Assembly (NCBI GenBank): GCA_949287835.1
Contig: CASEHV010000012.1
Coordinates: 1 to 64,000, forward strand
From: an uncultured Helicobacter sp.
Lineage (GTDB): Bacteria; Campylobacterota; Campylobacteria; Campylobacterales; Helicobacteraceae
Reading direction: 5' to 3'
Length of the DNA: 64,000 bases
Position numbers and translations under genes: made by a program. Every line of letters begins with the position of its first letter. The stretch's first letter is position 1. The notes under the pieces are model-generated. The model was not told where the DNA came from, did no database searches, and saw only the letters and a list, made by a program, of their open reading frames with translations. Positions 16,321 through 25,617 of the stretch are shown in pieces.

Positions 16321-17511
16321 ATGAAAAATACATTAAAATACATAGCAGGGGCGAGTTTCCTTATGGCATCTACTGCCATAGGTCCTGGCTTCCTCACACA
16401 GACTAGCACTTTTACAGGCAATCTTTTCCATGCGATGTTTTTTATCATACTAATTGTAGTTTTACTTGATTTAATCGTGCAGAGTAATACATGGCGAATC
16501 ATAGGAATCTCTGGGAAAAGGGCGCAAGATATAGCTAATATGATTCTGCCCGGTTCTGGATATTTTGTCTCATTTCTGGTAGCACTAGGCGGTTTTGCTT
16601 TTGCCATTGGTGATATTGGCGGGGCGGCACTTGGCATGGAGATTTTGTTTGACTTAAATCCGCAGCAAGCCGCCATAATAGCGGGTCTCATATCTATATT
16701 AATCTTTGCTTCCAAAAATGCCAAAAGTCTCATGGATAGAGTTGTAGAGATACTTGGCGTTTTGATGATTCTAACGATGTTTTATGTCAATGTAAAAACG
16801 CCATCTAGCTTTAGTCCAAAGGATGCATTGCAATCTTTTGAAAATATGAAAGATATAAGCATTTTTATTTTTCCAATCATCACCATGCTAGGCGGTAGCT
16901 GTGGAGGATATATTGCCTTTACAGGCGGTCATAGGCTAATTGATGCGGGAATAGTGGGCATTAAGAATCTAAAATACATACAAATAAGCACATTTCTAGG
17001 CGTGGGAATCTCTGCGACTATGAGGTTTTTACTATTCTTTGCAGTCCTTGGTGTCGTAACGCAAGGCTTTAGCCTTGATTCCAAAAATCCCGCTGCCTCC
17101 GCATTTCAATTTCTAGGAGGAGACATAGGATATAAAACATTTGGAGCAGTCATATTATTTGCCGCGATTAGCTCTATCATCGGCGGGGCGTATGCGTCTG
17201 TGTCTTTTGTTAAAAGCTTTTCAAAAACCATTGATAAATATGAAAATATCGTCATTGTATTATTTATCGTCTTTGCTACCGCACTTGTGGTTTTTATCTC
17301 AAAGCCTATTTCTATACTAATCGCTGTGGGAACTCTAAATGGTCTCATACTGCCAATTATGCTAAGTATCGTGCTAATTGCGAGTTTTAAAAAATCCATC
17401 GTAGGAGAATATAAACACCCAAAGATTCTATTAATTTTAGGAATCATAGCAGTCATAGTAAGCGGATATGGTGGAATCATAGCCGCACAATCCATAAGCA
17501 CAGTGTTCTAA
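16321..17511 (+). CDS. Nramp-superfamily permease lacking the metal-binding motifs (YcsG-like)
   Basis: The 396-residue inner-membrane protein has about eleven hydrophobic segments and the Nramp-superfamily start AIGPGFLTQTSTF. Canonical metal transporters have DPGN in the first helix and MPH in the sixth. Here those positions read TSTF and TMLGGSCGG, so divalent-metal transport is doubtful. The N-terminal region resembles Bacillus YcsG, a family member linked to 5-oxoproline metabolism, but no oxoprolinase gene lies nearby. It has its own promoter and converges on the RND pump operon. Confidence 0.75.
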   Translation: MKNTLKYIAGASFLMASTAIGPGFLTQTSTFTGNLFHAMFFIILIVVLLDLIVQSNTWRIIGISGKRAQDIANMILPGSGYFVSFLVALGGFAFAIGDIGGAALGMEILFDLNPQQAAIIAGLISILIFASKNAKSLMDRVVEILGVLMILTMFYVNVKTPSSFSPKDALQSFENMKDISIFIFPIITMLGGSCGGYIAFTGGHRLIDAGIVGIKNLKYIQISTFLGVGISATMRFLLFFAVLGVVTQGFSLDSKNPAASAFQFLGGDIGYKTFGAVILFAAISSIIGGAYASVSFVKSFSKTIDKYENIVIVLFIVFATALVVFISKPISILIAVGTLNGLILPIMLSIVLIASFKKSIVGEYKHPKILLILGIIAVIVSGYGGIIAAQSISTVF

Positions 17512-17534
17512 CAATTTTTAGCACAAGTTGCAAT

Positions 17535-17587
17535 GGAATATAGATTCTTCGACTTCGTCTCAGAATGACGAAAATTTGCAGAATCTA
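17535..17587. repeat. Intergenic fragment of the palindromic repeat
   Basis: agattcttcgacttcgtctcagaatgacg is a half-element in reverse orientation, followed by gaatctagattc, which matches the element's central palindrome. It lies between two convergent genes. Confidence 0.65.
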
Positions 17588-17610
17588 GATTCCATATAGA
17601 TGGAATCTTT
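17588..17610. terminator. Hairpin between convergent genes
   Basis: GATTCCAT-ATAG-ATGGAATC is a perfect 8-bp stem with a 4-base loop, followed by TTT on the plus strand. It lies between the Nramp-related gene and the end of the RND pump gene, where it could terminate both transcripts. Confidence 0.5.
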
Positions 17611-17618
17611 AATCCCTA

Positions 17619-20600
17619 TCATCTTCTTTTTTCTTCCCCCCCAATCCACTCACTAAATCTAGCACAATAAGTCCAAAATAGCGGAATAAAAAATATAGCG
17701 ATAAATGTAGCGGCAAGCATTCCGCCAATAACGCCTGTGCCTATGGCATGCCTACTTGCAGCACCCGCGCCTGTGCTAAGTGCCAATGGAAGCACCCCTA
17801 TGCTAAAGGCTATGGAGGTCATAACAATGGGGCGGAATCTAAGCTTTGCGGCTTGCAGGGCGGATTCAAAGATTGGAAGACCCTCTTTCTCCCTTTTGTG
17901 CTGGGCAAATTCAACTATCAAAATCGCATTTTTAGCCGATAGGGCAATGAGCGTTACAAGTCCGACTTGAAAATAAATATCCGCACTAAGACCCCTTAGC
18001 CATGTAGCGATAATCGCGCCAAACACAGCAAAAGGCACGGCTAAAATAACTGCAAAAGGCATAATCCATCTCTCATATTGTGCCGCTAAAATGAGGAATA
18101 CAAATATTATCCCAAGACCAAATGCTACATATCCCGTGCTGCTTGAGACTTTCTCTTGATATGAGATTCCAGAGTAGGCAATGGTGTATTGCGGCGGTAG
18201 AATCTCTCTTGCCACTTCCTCTATTGCCTTTAGTGCCTCGCCGCTTGAGTGTCCTGGGACTATGCTACCACTTAGCATGGTAGCGGGGAAAAGATTAAAT
18301 CTCTCGACCACATCGGTATTTACAATCCTCTCAAAGCTAACAAGGGAGCTTATCGGCACAAGAGGGGAATCTGGCATAGCAGATTTCACAAATACGCGAC
18401 TTAAATCCTCAGGAGATTCCCTAAACTCACTTTCTGCTTGCACATTTACCCGATAGGTGCGACCATAGAGATTAAAGTCATTGACATAGTAGCTTCCAAA
18501 TGTGCTTTGCAATGTCGTGAAAACATCATCTATATTTACCTTATATGCCTTTGCCTTTTCCCTATCAAGCGTTACTCGATACTGCGGAATGTTAGCATTT
18601 AACGTAACCCTGCCGCCTACTACAATGCCTCTTTTTGTTACCTCGCCCATTAGCATATAGGCATATTTTTGTAAATCCTCTGTTTTCCCCCCGCCTCTAT
18701 CTTGCAAATAAACCTCAAAGCCGCCCGTTAGCCCAAGACCATTAATCGCTGGTAGGGTAAAGAAGAATGAACTAGCCTTTAGGGTAGCATTAAACAAGCC
18801 TGTTAGCATACCTGCGATACTTAGTGCATCTTGCCCATTCTCCTTTCTCTCACTCCAATCTTTTAGCTTGATAAATGTAAATCCTGCAAAGGAACGCACA
18901 GAGTTAGCAGTAATGTCAAATCCTGTAATCATGATATTAGACTGCATGAGAGGATTCTGGGCTATCATCTGTGAGGCTTTAGTTGTTTGCTCAAGAGTGC
19001 GGGATAGTGCAGTCGCAGGAGGCATATACATCATACCTATGACATAGCCCTTATCCTCGCTTGGCACAAGACCTGTTGGCAGATGCTTGAATAATCCAAA
19101 AGTCGCTGCAAGGATTGCGATAAATAAACAGATAAGCAATAATCCTCGTCTAAGACAGCCACTAACGCTATTGCCAAATTTATATGTCAGCCAGTCAAAG
19201 AGGTCATTAAATCTTTTTACTAAATAAAATGGCTTTACATGCCCCTTTTTAAGAATGGATACACATAGTGCAGGCGTAAGCGTAAGTGCCACAAAGCCAG
19301 AGATAATCACAGATACCACGATACTAATGGCAAACTGCTTATAAATCTCGCCGCTAAAACCCCCGATAAATGCGATAGGCACAAAGACGGAGCAAAGCAC
19401 CAAGACTATGGCTATAACGGGACTTTGAATCTCACTCATAGCCTCTATGGTAGCCTGTTTTACAGACATATTCTGATTTGACCGCAAGATTCTCTCTACA
19501 TTCTCAATAACGATAATGGCATCATCGACTACGATTCCAATGGCTAGAATTAGCCCAAACAATGTAAGCAGGTTGATAGAGAATCCTAGAATCTGCATAC
19601 CCGCAAATGCCCCGATGATAGATACGGGAATGGCAATGACAGGAATGATTGTGGCACGGAAGTTTTGCAGGAAAAAATACATGATAACAACGACTAGCAC
19701 GATGGCTTCAATGAATGTTTTGATAACTTCTTTGACAGAGATTTTAATAAAAGTAGTCGTATCATAGGCATTTACATATTTTAGCCCGCTAGGAAAGCTC
19801 TTTGATAACTCCTGCATTTTTTTCTCAACTCTCTCTGCGACATCTAGTGCATTTGCCCCAGGCTGCAAGAATACGCCAAATGCCTCGCCACTATGCCCAT
19901 TATATAATGATGAAACACTATAATCCTGCGCTCCTAACTCTACCCTTGCTATGTCTTTTAGCCTTAGGCTTGAACCATCTGCATTTGAGCGAATAATAAT
20001 ATTTTCAAATTCTTCTGGTTTTACGAATCTGCCCTGCGTTGTTACAGAGTATGTAAAGGCGACTTCATTTCTCACAGGCTCCTGCCCGAAATATCCGACT
20101 GCAAACTGAGAATTCTGCTCTTGTATAATGCGGCTTACCTCAGATGGAGTGAGGTTATTTTGAGAAAGCTTGTTTAAATCCAACCAGATTCTCATAGAAT
20201 AGTCCCTAGAGCCAAAGGCATTAGCATTTCCCACGCCCTCGATTCGCTTTAACTCATCGATGATATTTAGCTTGGCATAATTTGCTATGTATATGGAATC
20301 ATGTGAGGGGTTATCAGAATACATCATATACACCGCTAACATTGTAGAGCTTTGCTTGATGACATTTACACCCACGCGCTGCACATCTTGAGGTAGGAGG
20401 GCTAGGACGGCTTGCACCCTATTATTTACGTTAATGGTAGCAAGGTCTGGGTCTGTATCCTGTGAGAAAGAAATCGTGATAGTCAAAGTGCCATTGGAAG
20501 TCGAGTTTGATTTCATATATATCATGCCCTCAACGCCATTTATGCTATTTTCTAGCACACTTGCAACAGTCTCTGCTACTACCTCCGCACTTGCTCCTGC

Positions 20601-20750
20601 GTAAGTTGTCGTTACTAAAACCTCTGTGGGCGTAACGCTGGGATACTCCTCTATTGGCAGTGTGAAAATACTAACCACACCCATGAGAGTAATAATCACA
20701 GATATAACGATAGAAAAAACAGGACGTGATATAAAGAATCTTGAGAACAT
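17619..20750 (-). CDS. RND multidrug efflux pump, inner-membrane subunit (CmeB/AcrB-like)
   Basis: The 1043-residue HAE1-family transporter has an N-terminal membrane helix (RPVFSIVISVIITLMGV), two large periplasmic loops and twelve membrane segments. The proton-relay Asp pair is in the fourth helix (AIGIVVDDAIIVIE). It exports drugs and bile salts using the proton gradient, as CmeB does in Campylobacter and HefC in H. pylori. It follows the adaptor gene by 16 bases. No outer-membrane channel gene follows, although CmeC or HefA normally sits in the operon, so the channel must be elsewhere. Confidence 0.93.
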   Translation of the reverse strand: MFSRFFISRPVFSIVISVIITLMGVVSIFTLPIEEYPSVTPTEVLVTTTYAGASAEVVAETVASVLENSINGVEGMIYMKSNSTSNGTLTITISFSQDTDPDLATINVNNRVQAVLALLPQDVQRVGVNVIKQSSTMLAVYMMYSDNPSHDSIYIANYAKLNIIDELKRIEGVGNANAFGSRDYSMRIWLDLNKLSQNNLTPSEVSRIIQEQNSQFAVGYFGQEPVRNEVAFTYSVTTQGRFVKPEEFENIIIRSNADGSSLRLKDIARVELGAQDYSVSSLYNGHSGEAFGVFLQPGANALDVAERVEKKMQELSKSFPSGLKYVNAYDTTTFIKISVKEVIKTFIEAIVLVVVIMYFFLQNFRATIIPVIAIPVSIIGAFAGMQILGFSINLLTLFGLILAIGIVVDDAIIVIENVERILRSNQNMSVKQATIEAMSEIQSPVIAIVLVLCSVFVPIAFIGGFSGEIYKQFAISIVVSVIISGFVALTLTPALCVSILKKGHVKPFYLVKRFNDLFDWLTYKFGNSVSGCLRRGLLLICLFIAILAATFGLFKHLPTGLVPSEDKGYVIGMMYMPPATALSRTLEQTTKASQMIAQNPLMQSNIMITGFDITANSVRSFAGFTFIKLKDWSERKENGQDALSIAGMLTGLFNATLKASSFFFTLPAINGLGLTGGFEVYLQDRGGGKTEDLQKYAYMLMGEVTKRGIVVGGRVTLNANIPQYRVTLDREKAKAYKVNIDDVFTTLQSTFGSYYVNDFNLYGRTYRVNVQAESEFRESPEDLSRVFVKSAMPDSPLVPISSLVSFERIVNTDVVERFNLFPATMLSGSIVPGHSSGEALKAIEEVAREILPPQYTIAYSGISYQEKVSSSTGYVAFGLGIIFVFLILAAQYERWIMPFAVILAVPFAVFGAIIATWLRGLSADIYFQVGLVTLIALSAKNAILIVEFAQHKREKEGLPIFESALQAAKLRFRPIVMTSIAFSIGVLPLALSTGAGAASRHAIGTGVIGGMLAATFIAIFFIPLFWTYCARFSEWIGGEEKRR

Positions 20751-20766
20751 AACAACTCCTTAAGCG

Positions 20767-22359
20767 CTAGGAATCTTTGGATTCTTTGCTAGGATAGAAA
20801 TTACTTATTTTGCTGTGCATAGAAGTGGCTAGTGTTTTAGATTCATTAGCTAACGACTTGGAATGACTTAAGCCTTTAGTTTCTTCGCTTCGTAGAGAAT
20901 GATGATTTAATACGTCATGTTGAGACTTAGCAAAAGCATCTACGTCATGTTGAGGGCGAATGCCCGAAACATCTTTTGTGTTATAACTTAGAATCTTATA
21001 ATTTCTGTCATGTTGAGTATCTTTTAAAGCTATTGTGCGAAAAGATTCTTCGGATAGTGCCTCAGAATGACTCAAGGTTTTAGAATCTTTAGCTAATGTC
21101 TCAGAATGACTTAATGCTTTAGAATCTATATTACGAGAATAACTTAGCTTATCACTTGAGGAATCCTCACTAGAGCCTTCTTTTGCTTTCTCATCATTTG
21201 GCGGTGTTATGGCAGCGACATCAGAGCCTTCGTGAATCTTAGTTAGATTATCTAGTATAAGGACATCTCCGCTATTTAGACCACTAAGAATTACTATCTC
21301 GCCATTTTTTAATGTCCTGCCTACATTTACCCGCACAGACTTAGCCTTAGAATCTTTCATCACATACACATAGCTACCTTGAGAGTCTTGCAATAGGGCA
21401 TCTTGAGGTATGGCTATGCCATCAGATATGCTAAAGCCCTTGATTTTCACACGCACAAATTCATTTGGCAGTAATTTATAGTCATCATTATTAAAAGTAG
21501 CACGAACCCGCACAGACTGCGTTTGAGAATCTAGCACACTATCGATAAAGTCGATTTTACCTAGCTTGTCATATTTCTTATCATTTGACATAAGCAACTC
21601 TACGAAAACATCTTGCCTTTGCAGATTCCTCATATAATAAAAGTCATTACTAGGAATGGCAAAGTCGGCATAAATTGGCGTTAGCTGCGTTATAGTCGTT
21701 AGCACATTATCCGTGCCATTGCCTACTAGATTCCCAATGTCATATTTACGAAGTCCAACCCTACCCGTCATACTTGCGACTACATTTGTATAGCCCAAGT
21801 CGATTCTAGCGTCATCTAGCGAGGCTTTTGTATTATCCACATTTGCCTGTGCGCTTTGATAGTTATAAAGTGAGTTGTCATATTGATCCACAGTCAAAAC
21901 ACCCTCTTTATATAGCCCCTCTACTCTGCTCCAGTCCTTCTGTGCCTTAGCGAAATTTGCCTTTGCAGAATCATATTGCGCCTTTGCTATGGCTACTCTG
22001 GCGGCATATCTAGTCGGGTCAATTTTAAAGAGTGTCTGCCCTTTTTTTACAATATCTCCCTCTTTAAAATTCTGTGAAAGTAAGATTCCCTCCACCCTAG
22101 CATATACCTCAACACTCTGGGGACTTGCAAGACGTGCTGGATATTCAAAGTCAAGGATAATATTTTGTGATGATAGAGATAGGGTATTTACAGGCACTTT
22201 AAAGCTATGTTCGCCATCTTGTGGCTTATCTTTACAGCCAATGATAAGCATGGAAGTAATAAACGTAACACAAAAGCATAATGTTAGATTCTTTGGAATT
22301 TTAAAAAGTCTTTTGCTGTGGCTTTGCAAAAAAGCAACATTTACCACATCTTTTAACAT
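20767..22359 (-). CDS. RND efflux adaptor lipoprotein (CmeA-like) with a repeat-derived C-terminal tail
   Basis: The protein has a lipoprotein signal (lipobox LIIGC, C42). Its adaptor body runs to about residue 395: a lipoyl half with EGILLSQNFKEGDIVKKGQ, a helical hairpin, a second lipoyl half with GRVGLRKYDIG, and a barrel. Homologues of about 370-400 residues end near this point. Here about 130 further residues follow, rich in Ser, Lys and His. They are encoded by DNA built from palindromic-repeat halves (SHSETLAKDSK and SHSEALSEES are two copies). The tail should lie in the periplasm next to CmeB. AAGGAG precedes the ATG. The gene has its own promoter with an operator-like palindrome. Confidence 0.85.
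   Translation of the reverse strand: MLKDVVNVAFLQSHSKRLFKIPKNLTLCFCVTFITSMLIIGCKDKPQDGEHSFKVPVNTLSLSSQNIILDFEYPARLASPQSVEVYARVEGILLSQNFKEGDIVKKGQTLFKIDPTRYAARVAIAKAQYDSAKANFAKAQKDWSRVEGLYKEGVLTVDQYDNSLYNYQSAQANVDNTKASLDDARIDLGYTNVVASMTGRVGLRKYDIGNLVGNGTDNVLTTITQLTPIYADFAIPSNDFYYMRNLQRQDVFVELLMSNDKKYDKLGKIDFIDSVLDSQTQSVRVRATFNNDDYKLLPNEFVRVKIKGFSISDGIAIPQDALLQDSQGSYVYVMKDSKAKSVRVNVGRTLKNGEIVILSGLNSGDVLILDNLTKIHEGSDVAAITPPNDEKAKEGSSEDSSSDKLSYSRNIDSKALSHSETLAKDSKTLSHSEALSEESFRTIALKDTQHDRNYKILSYNTKDVSGIRPQHDVDAFAKSQHDVLNHHSLRSEETKGLSHSKSLANESKTLATSMHSKISNFYPSKESKDS
20790..21165. repeat. Palindromic-repeat fragments forming the tail of the CmeA-like gene
   Basis: At least six half-elements occur, such as tacgtcatgttgag (twice, about 20920-20953), gtcatgttgagtatc and gtgcctcagaatgac. 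Several are in the orientation and frame opposite to those in waaA, yet all are translated without a stop. Confidence 0.75.
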
Positions 22360-22382
22360 ACAAACTCCTTATGTGATGAAAA

Positions 22383-22403
22383 ATAGTTGCGTATGCAATT
22401 ATA
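22383..22403 (-). promoter_or_regulatory. Promoter and operator-like palindrome of the cmeAB-type operon
   Basis: On the minus strand a perfect TATAAT (22398-22403) lies about 40 bases before the ATG. Overlapping it is the 20-bp inverted repeat ATAGTTGC-GTAT-GCAATTAT (22383-22402), with seven of eight arm positions matching. A dyad over the -10 box is a typical repressor site. TetR-type CmeR represses the related Campylobacter operon. No regulator gene is visible in this window. Confidence 0.6.
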
Positions 22404-22460
22404 TCGGAAATAAAATAATTTATGTCATATAATCACTATCCAAAATCCACTATAAACCCC

Positions 22461-23825
22461 TCACGAATGTCTAATTTTCTCCACAATGCTACTTGTGCTT
22501 TTGCCATCTATGAAGTCGATTAATTTTACCTCTTTGGCATACTCTGTGCCTACGATTTCCTTGCCCCTGTAATCAGCACCTTTTACTAGCACGTCTGGGC
22601 GGATTTGTGAAATAAGATTTTTTGGTGTATCCTCATCAAAGATAATCACATAGCTAATGCACTCAAGGCTTGATAGTATAAATGCTCTGTCCTCTTGGCT
22701 ATTAATGGGTCTATCGCTACCTTTTAGTGCCTTTACAGACCTATCGCTATTTAGCCCCACGATGAGAATATCTCCTAGCGCTCTAGCTTTCCTTAGATAG
22801 CTAACATGCCCATAGTGCAGAATATCAAAGCAACCATTGGTAAAGACAATCTTTTTGCCCTCTAATTTATCTTTTATACTCTCATAATTGCTAACAATCT
22901 TGTGAAAAGAGTGTATCTCATCTAGCGTTGCGGCAACACTGCCTATCTTGCTAATTACCACCGCTGCGGCTGCATTGGCAAATCCTAATGCAGATTCTAT
23001 ATCGCTACCTTGTGCGAGTTTTAGAGCTAAGGCAGAGATAACCGTATCCCCTGCACCGCTTACATCATAGACTTCCTTTGCTATGGTAGGCTTTTTGCAA
23101 AGACTGCCTTCCTTAAGATAGCCTATACCATCTTCACTAAGTGTTATTAAAGGATAGGTTAGATTACACATAGCTTTTAATGCCCTTAGTGCGTCCTCTA
23201 GGCTCTTGTCATTATGGATATGGATATTTGTGGCTTCTTGTGCTTCTTTTTTATTTGGCGTTAGCAATGTGGCATTTTTGTATTTACTATAATCCTGTCC
23301 CTTTGGGTCGCATAGCACGGGAATCTTAAAACTATTTGCAAGTTTAATAAGCTTTTGGGTAAAGCTAGGGCTTAGCACACCTTTGAGATAATCACTTAGA
23401 ATCATCACATGATAATCCGTGATACTAGCCTGAATGCTATCTAGCATTTCCTCATAGATATGAGATTCTAGAATCTGCGTATATTCCTTATCTATTCTTA
23501 GCATTTGATGCTTTGCTGCCATGATTCTAGTCTTTGTAGTCGTGGGACGATTTGAGTAATAGCATTTAGCATTTATGCCCTTATTTATCATTAAGTCATG
23601 TAGCATCGCCCCGCTATCATCATGTCCTATGGCACCATATATCGTAGTGCTTGCCCCCATTGAGACTAGATTATTTGCTACATTGCACGCCCCGCCTAGT
23701 GAGAAACTCTCATTATCTATATTTACTACAGGCACGGGAGCTTCTGGCGAGATTCTACTCGCACTGCCCCATATATATTTATCTAGGATTAAATCTCCTA
23801 TGACTAATGCCTTTATAGTTTCCAT
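22461..23825 (-). CDS. hldE: Bifunctional heptose-7-phosphate kinase / heptose-1-phosphate adenylyltransferase
   Basis: The 454-residue cytoplasmic enzyme has an N-terminal PfkB-type kinase domain (about 1-310, with GGACNVANNL and the catalytic DVSGAGDTV). The C-terminal nucleotidyltransferase domain (about 325-454) has FTNGCFDILHYGH, the HxGH-type motif. It carries out two steps of ADP-L-glycero-D-manno-heptose synthesis for the LPS core. ADP-heptose is also a bacterial signal sensed by host ALPK1. It overlaps hldD by 13 bases. Confidence 0.95.
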   Translation of the reverse strand: METIKALVIGDLILDKYIWGSASRISPEAPVPVVNIDNESFSLGGACNVANNLVSMGASTTIYGAIGHDDSGAMLHDLMINKGINAKCYYSNRPTTTKTRIMAAKHQMLRIDKEYTQILESHIYEEMLDSIQASITDYHVMILSDYLKGVLSPSFTQKLIKLANSFKIPVLCDPKGQDYSKYKNATLLTPNKKEAQEATNIHIHNDKSLEDALRALKAMCNLTYPLITLSEDGIGYLKEGSLCKKPTIAKEVYDVSGAGDTVISALALKLAQGSDIESALGFANAAAAVVISKIGSVAATLDEIHSFHKIVSNYESIKDKLEGKKIVFTNGCFDILHYGHVSYLRKARALGDILIVGLNSDRSVKALKGSDRPINSQEDRAFILSSLECISYVIIFDEDTPKNLISQIRPDVLVKGADYRGKEIVGTEYAKEVKLIDFIDGKSTSSIVEKIRHS

Positions 23826-25024
23826 GATTTTCTGCCCTCCTTTATATCCTTAAGGATAGATTCTATATGTGGGATATAATCTTTTATGCCTTCCTCTATA
23901 TTGTAGCTTGGATTGTAGTTTGGTAGGAAATCCTCCCTATCTGCTAGGGTATGATTCTGAAAAAATGTATAGGGGTTTTTGATATATTTCACCTCAAAGT
24001 TTATTTTTAAATGTTTTTTTAATAACTCAACAATGCGATTGTAGCTAGCAGATTCTCCATAGCCTACATTATATACCGCACCCCTTTCTTTCCATGAGAG
24101 TTTTATGGAATCTAGCTTTTCTTTATAGTCATCGCCAAAAATCTGTTTTAATGCTAATGTGTACTCTTGTGTTATAGGCAGGTTTGAATCAAGGAAAGTC
24201 TTATGCACCTTATGCCATTGCAGATTCTTTCTCTCCATATCAATGCTACCATACATAAGCCATATTAGCTCTAAAGCCTTGACATTTGCCATTACCACAT
24301 CATTGATATAAACAAAATCCCTCTCCTGCTCTCCACTTTCAAATAGCTTTACAACTCCGCTTTGTGCCTGAAGTGCTAGTTGCAGTATCATAGAGGCAGT
24401 TCTTCCCTTATAAAATTCACGTCTTCCATAGACATTAAAATACCTAAGTCCGATTAGCCCAAGACCTAAATCCTGCAAACTCTGCTGCAAGATTCTATTT
24501 TCTCTATCCATACATAGCTTTGAGTAGGCATATATACTATCTGCACTCTCTACGCCTATTTTGTGTGGAATCTCACTATTACCATAAGTAGCCGCCGAAC
24601 TAGCATAGATGATATGGGAGTGATATTTCATCGCTAGTTTTACTAGATTCTTAAAAACTAGGAGATTTACCTCCATAACCCTCCTACTATCTTTACATGT
24701 CGTATCTGAGATTGCTGCCTCATGGAAGATATAATCTATCCTGCCATGCCTGTATAAAAACTTCAAATCCTGCATTGATGTAATATCAAGCGGGAAAACC
24801 TCCACATTTGAATATAAAGTAAGATTCTCAAAATGCCCCAATGCCAAGCCAGAATCCACACCGCTAGAATCCCCAAAACAATCGAGCGCTAAAATCCTAC
24901 ATTTAGGGTGATGTGTGGCAAAATACTCTACTAGATTGCTACCTATAAATCCTGCTGCCCCTGTGATTAAAATAGTCTTTGATGAAAGATTTAGGCTGTC
25001 ATATCTGCCCTGTGAGTTATCCAT
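23813..25024 (-). CDS. hldD: ADP-L-glycero-D-manno-heptose 6-epimerase, longer than usual
   Basis: The protein is an extended SDR with the NAD loop ITGAAGFIGSNL near residue 20, SSAATYG and the catalytic YAYSK. It epimerises ADP-D,D-heptose to the L,D form used in LPS. At 403 residues it exceeds the usual ~310-330. The excess is mainly a segment at about 258-315 (ERKNLQWHKVHKTFLDSN onward) before the conserved VYNVGYGES. This insert does not look like the palindromic repeat. AAGGCGA precedes the ATG. It is the first gene of the hldD-hldE pair. gmhA and gmhB are not in the window. Confidence 0.9.
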   Translation of the reverse strand: MDNSQGRYDSLNLSSKTILITGAAGFIGSNLVEYFATHHPKCRILALDCFGDSSGVDSGLALGHFENLTLYSNVEVFPLDITSMQDLKFLYRHGRIDYIFHEAAISDTTCKDSRRVMEVNLLVFKNLVKLAMKYHSHIIYASSAATYGNSEIPHKIGVESADSIYAYSKLCMDRENRILQQSLQDLGLGLIGLRYFNVYGRREFYKGRTASMILQLALQAQSGVVKLFESGEQERDFVYINDVVMANVKALELIWLMYGSIDMERKNLQWHKVHKTFLDSNLPITQEYTLALKQIFGDDYKEKLDSIKLSWKERGAVYNVGYGESASYNRIVELLKKHLKINFEVKYIKNPYTFFQNHTLADREDFLPNYNPSYNIEEGIKDYIPHIESILKDIKEGRKSWKL

Positions 25025-25053
25025 GAAAGTCGCCTTTTACTTAGCTTAGTGCG

Positions 25054-25062
25054 ATTCTATCA
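25054..25062 (-). promoter_or_regulatory. Extended -10 promoter of hldD
   Basis: On the minus strand TGATAGAAT fits an extended -10 (TGn-TAGAAT), 30 bases before the hldD ATG. Confidence 0.4.
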
Positions 25063-25085
25063 TAAGTTTTATTAAACTATTAAGC

Positions 25086-25091
25086 TATAAT
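25086..25091 (+). promoter_or_regulatory. -10 box of leuD
   Basis: A perfect TATAAT lies 37 bases before the leuD ATG in the divergent gap with hldD. Confidence 0.5.
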
Positions 25092-25128
25092 TTGGATAGC
25101 GGAAATTCGTAAAAAAAGGGCTAATAAT

Positions 25129-25617
25129 ATGGGAAAAGCATGGAAATTTGGAAATAATATTGACACAGATGTCATCATAGCCGCTAGGTATCTTAGCACA
25201 AGCGATGCAAATGTACTATCTAAAAAGATTTTTGAAGACGCACGAAGTGGCATGGCAGAGAAAATTAAAGAGGGTGATTTCATAGTAGCAGGGGATAACT
25301 TTGGCTGTGGCTCAAGTAGGGAGCATGCCCCCCTTGCCATAAAAGCAGCGGGAATCAAGGCAGTCTTGGCGCCATACTTTGCTAGAATCTTTTATCGCAA
25401 TGCGTTTAATACGGGATTATTGATTCTTGAGATTGATAGGAGTGATATTGATAGTATTGACGAGGGTGATGAACTTGAGATTTGCATGGAGAGAAGCTGT
25501 GTGATTAATCATAGCAAGAAAAGGGAATATTCCTTTAAAGAGATTCCAGAGTTTATGATGAATCTGCTAAATGCAGGGGGTCTTATGAGCTATGCAAAGG
25601 AGAGGCTAAATGGATAA
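25129..25617 (+). CDS. leuD: 3-isopropylmalate dehydratase small subunit
   Basis: The 162-residue swivel-domain subunit acts with the iron-sulfur subunit LeuC in leucine synthesis. Family motifs are FGNNIDTDVIIAARYL, the substrate-binding loop GDNFGCGSSREHAP, and FARIFYRNAFNTGL. The length fits the small bacterial/archaeal LeuD type. leuC, leuB and leuA are not adjacent, unlike in Campylobacter. It overlaps the next gene by eight bases, so both are translated from one message. Confidence 0.93.
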   Translation: MGKAWKFGNNIDTDVIIAARYLSTSDANVLSKKIFEDARSGMAEKIKEGDFIVAGDNFGCGSSREHAPLAIKAAGIKAVLAPYFARIFYRNAFNTGLLILEIDRSDIDSIDEGDELEICMERSCVINHSKKREYSFKEIPEFMMNLLNAGGLMSYAKERLNG

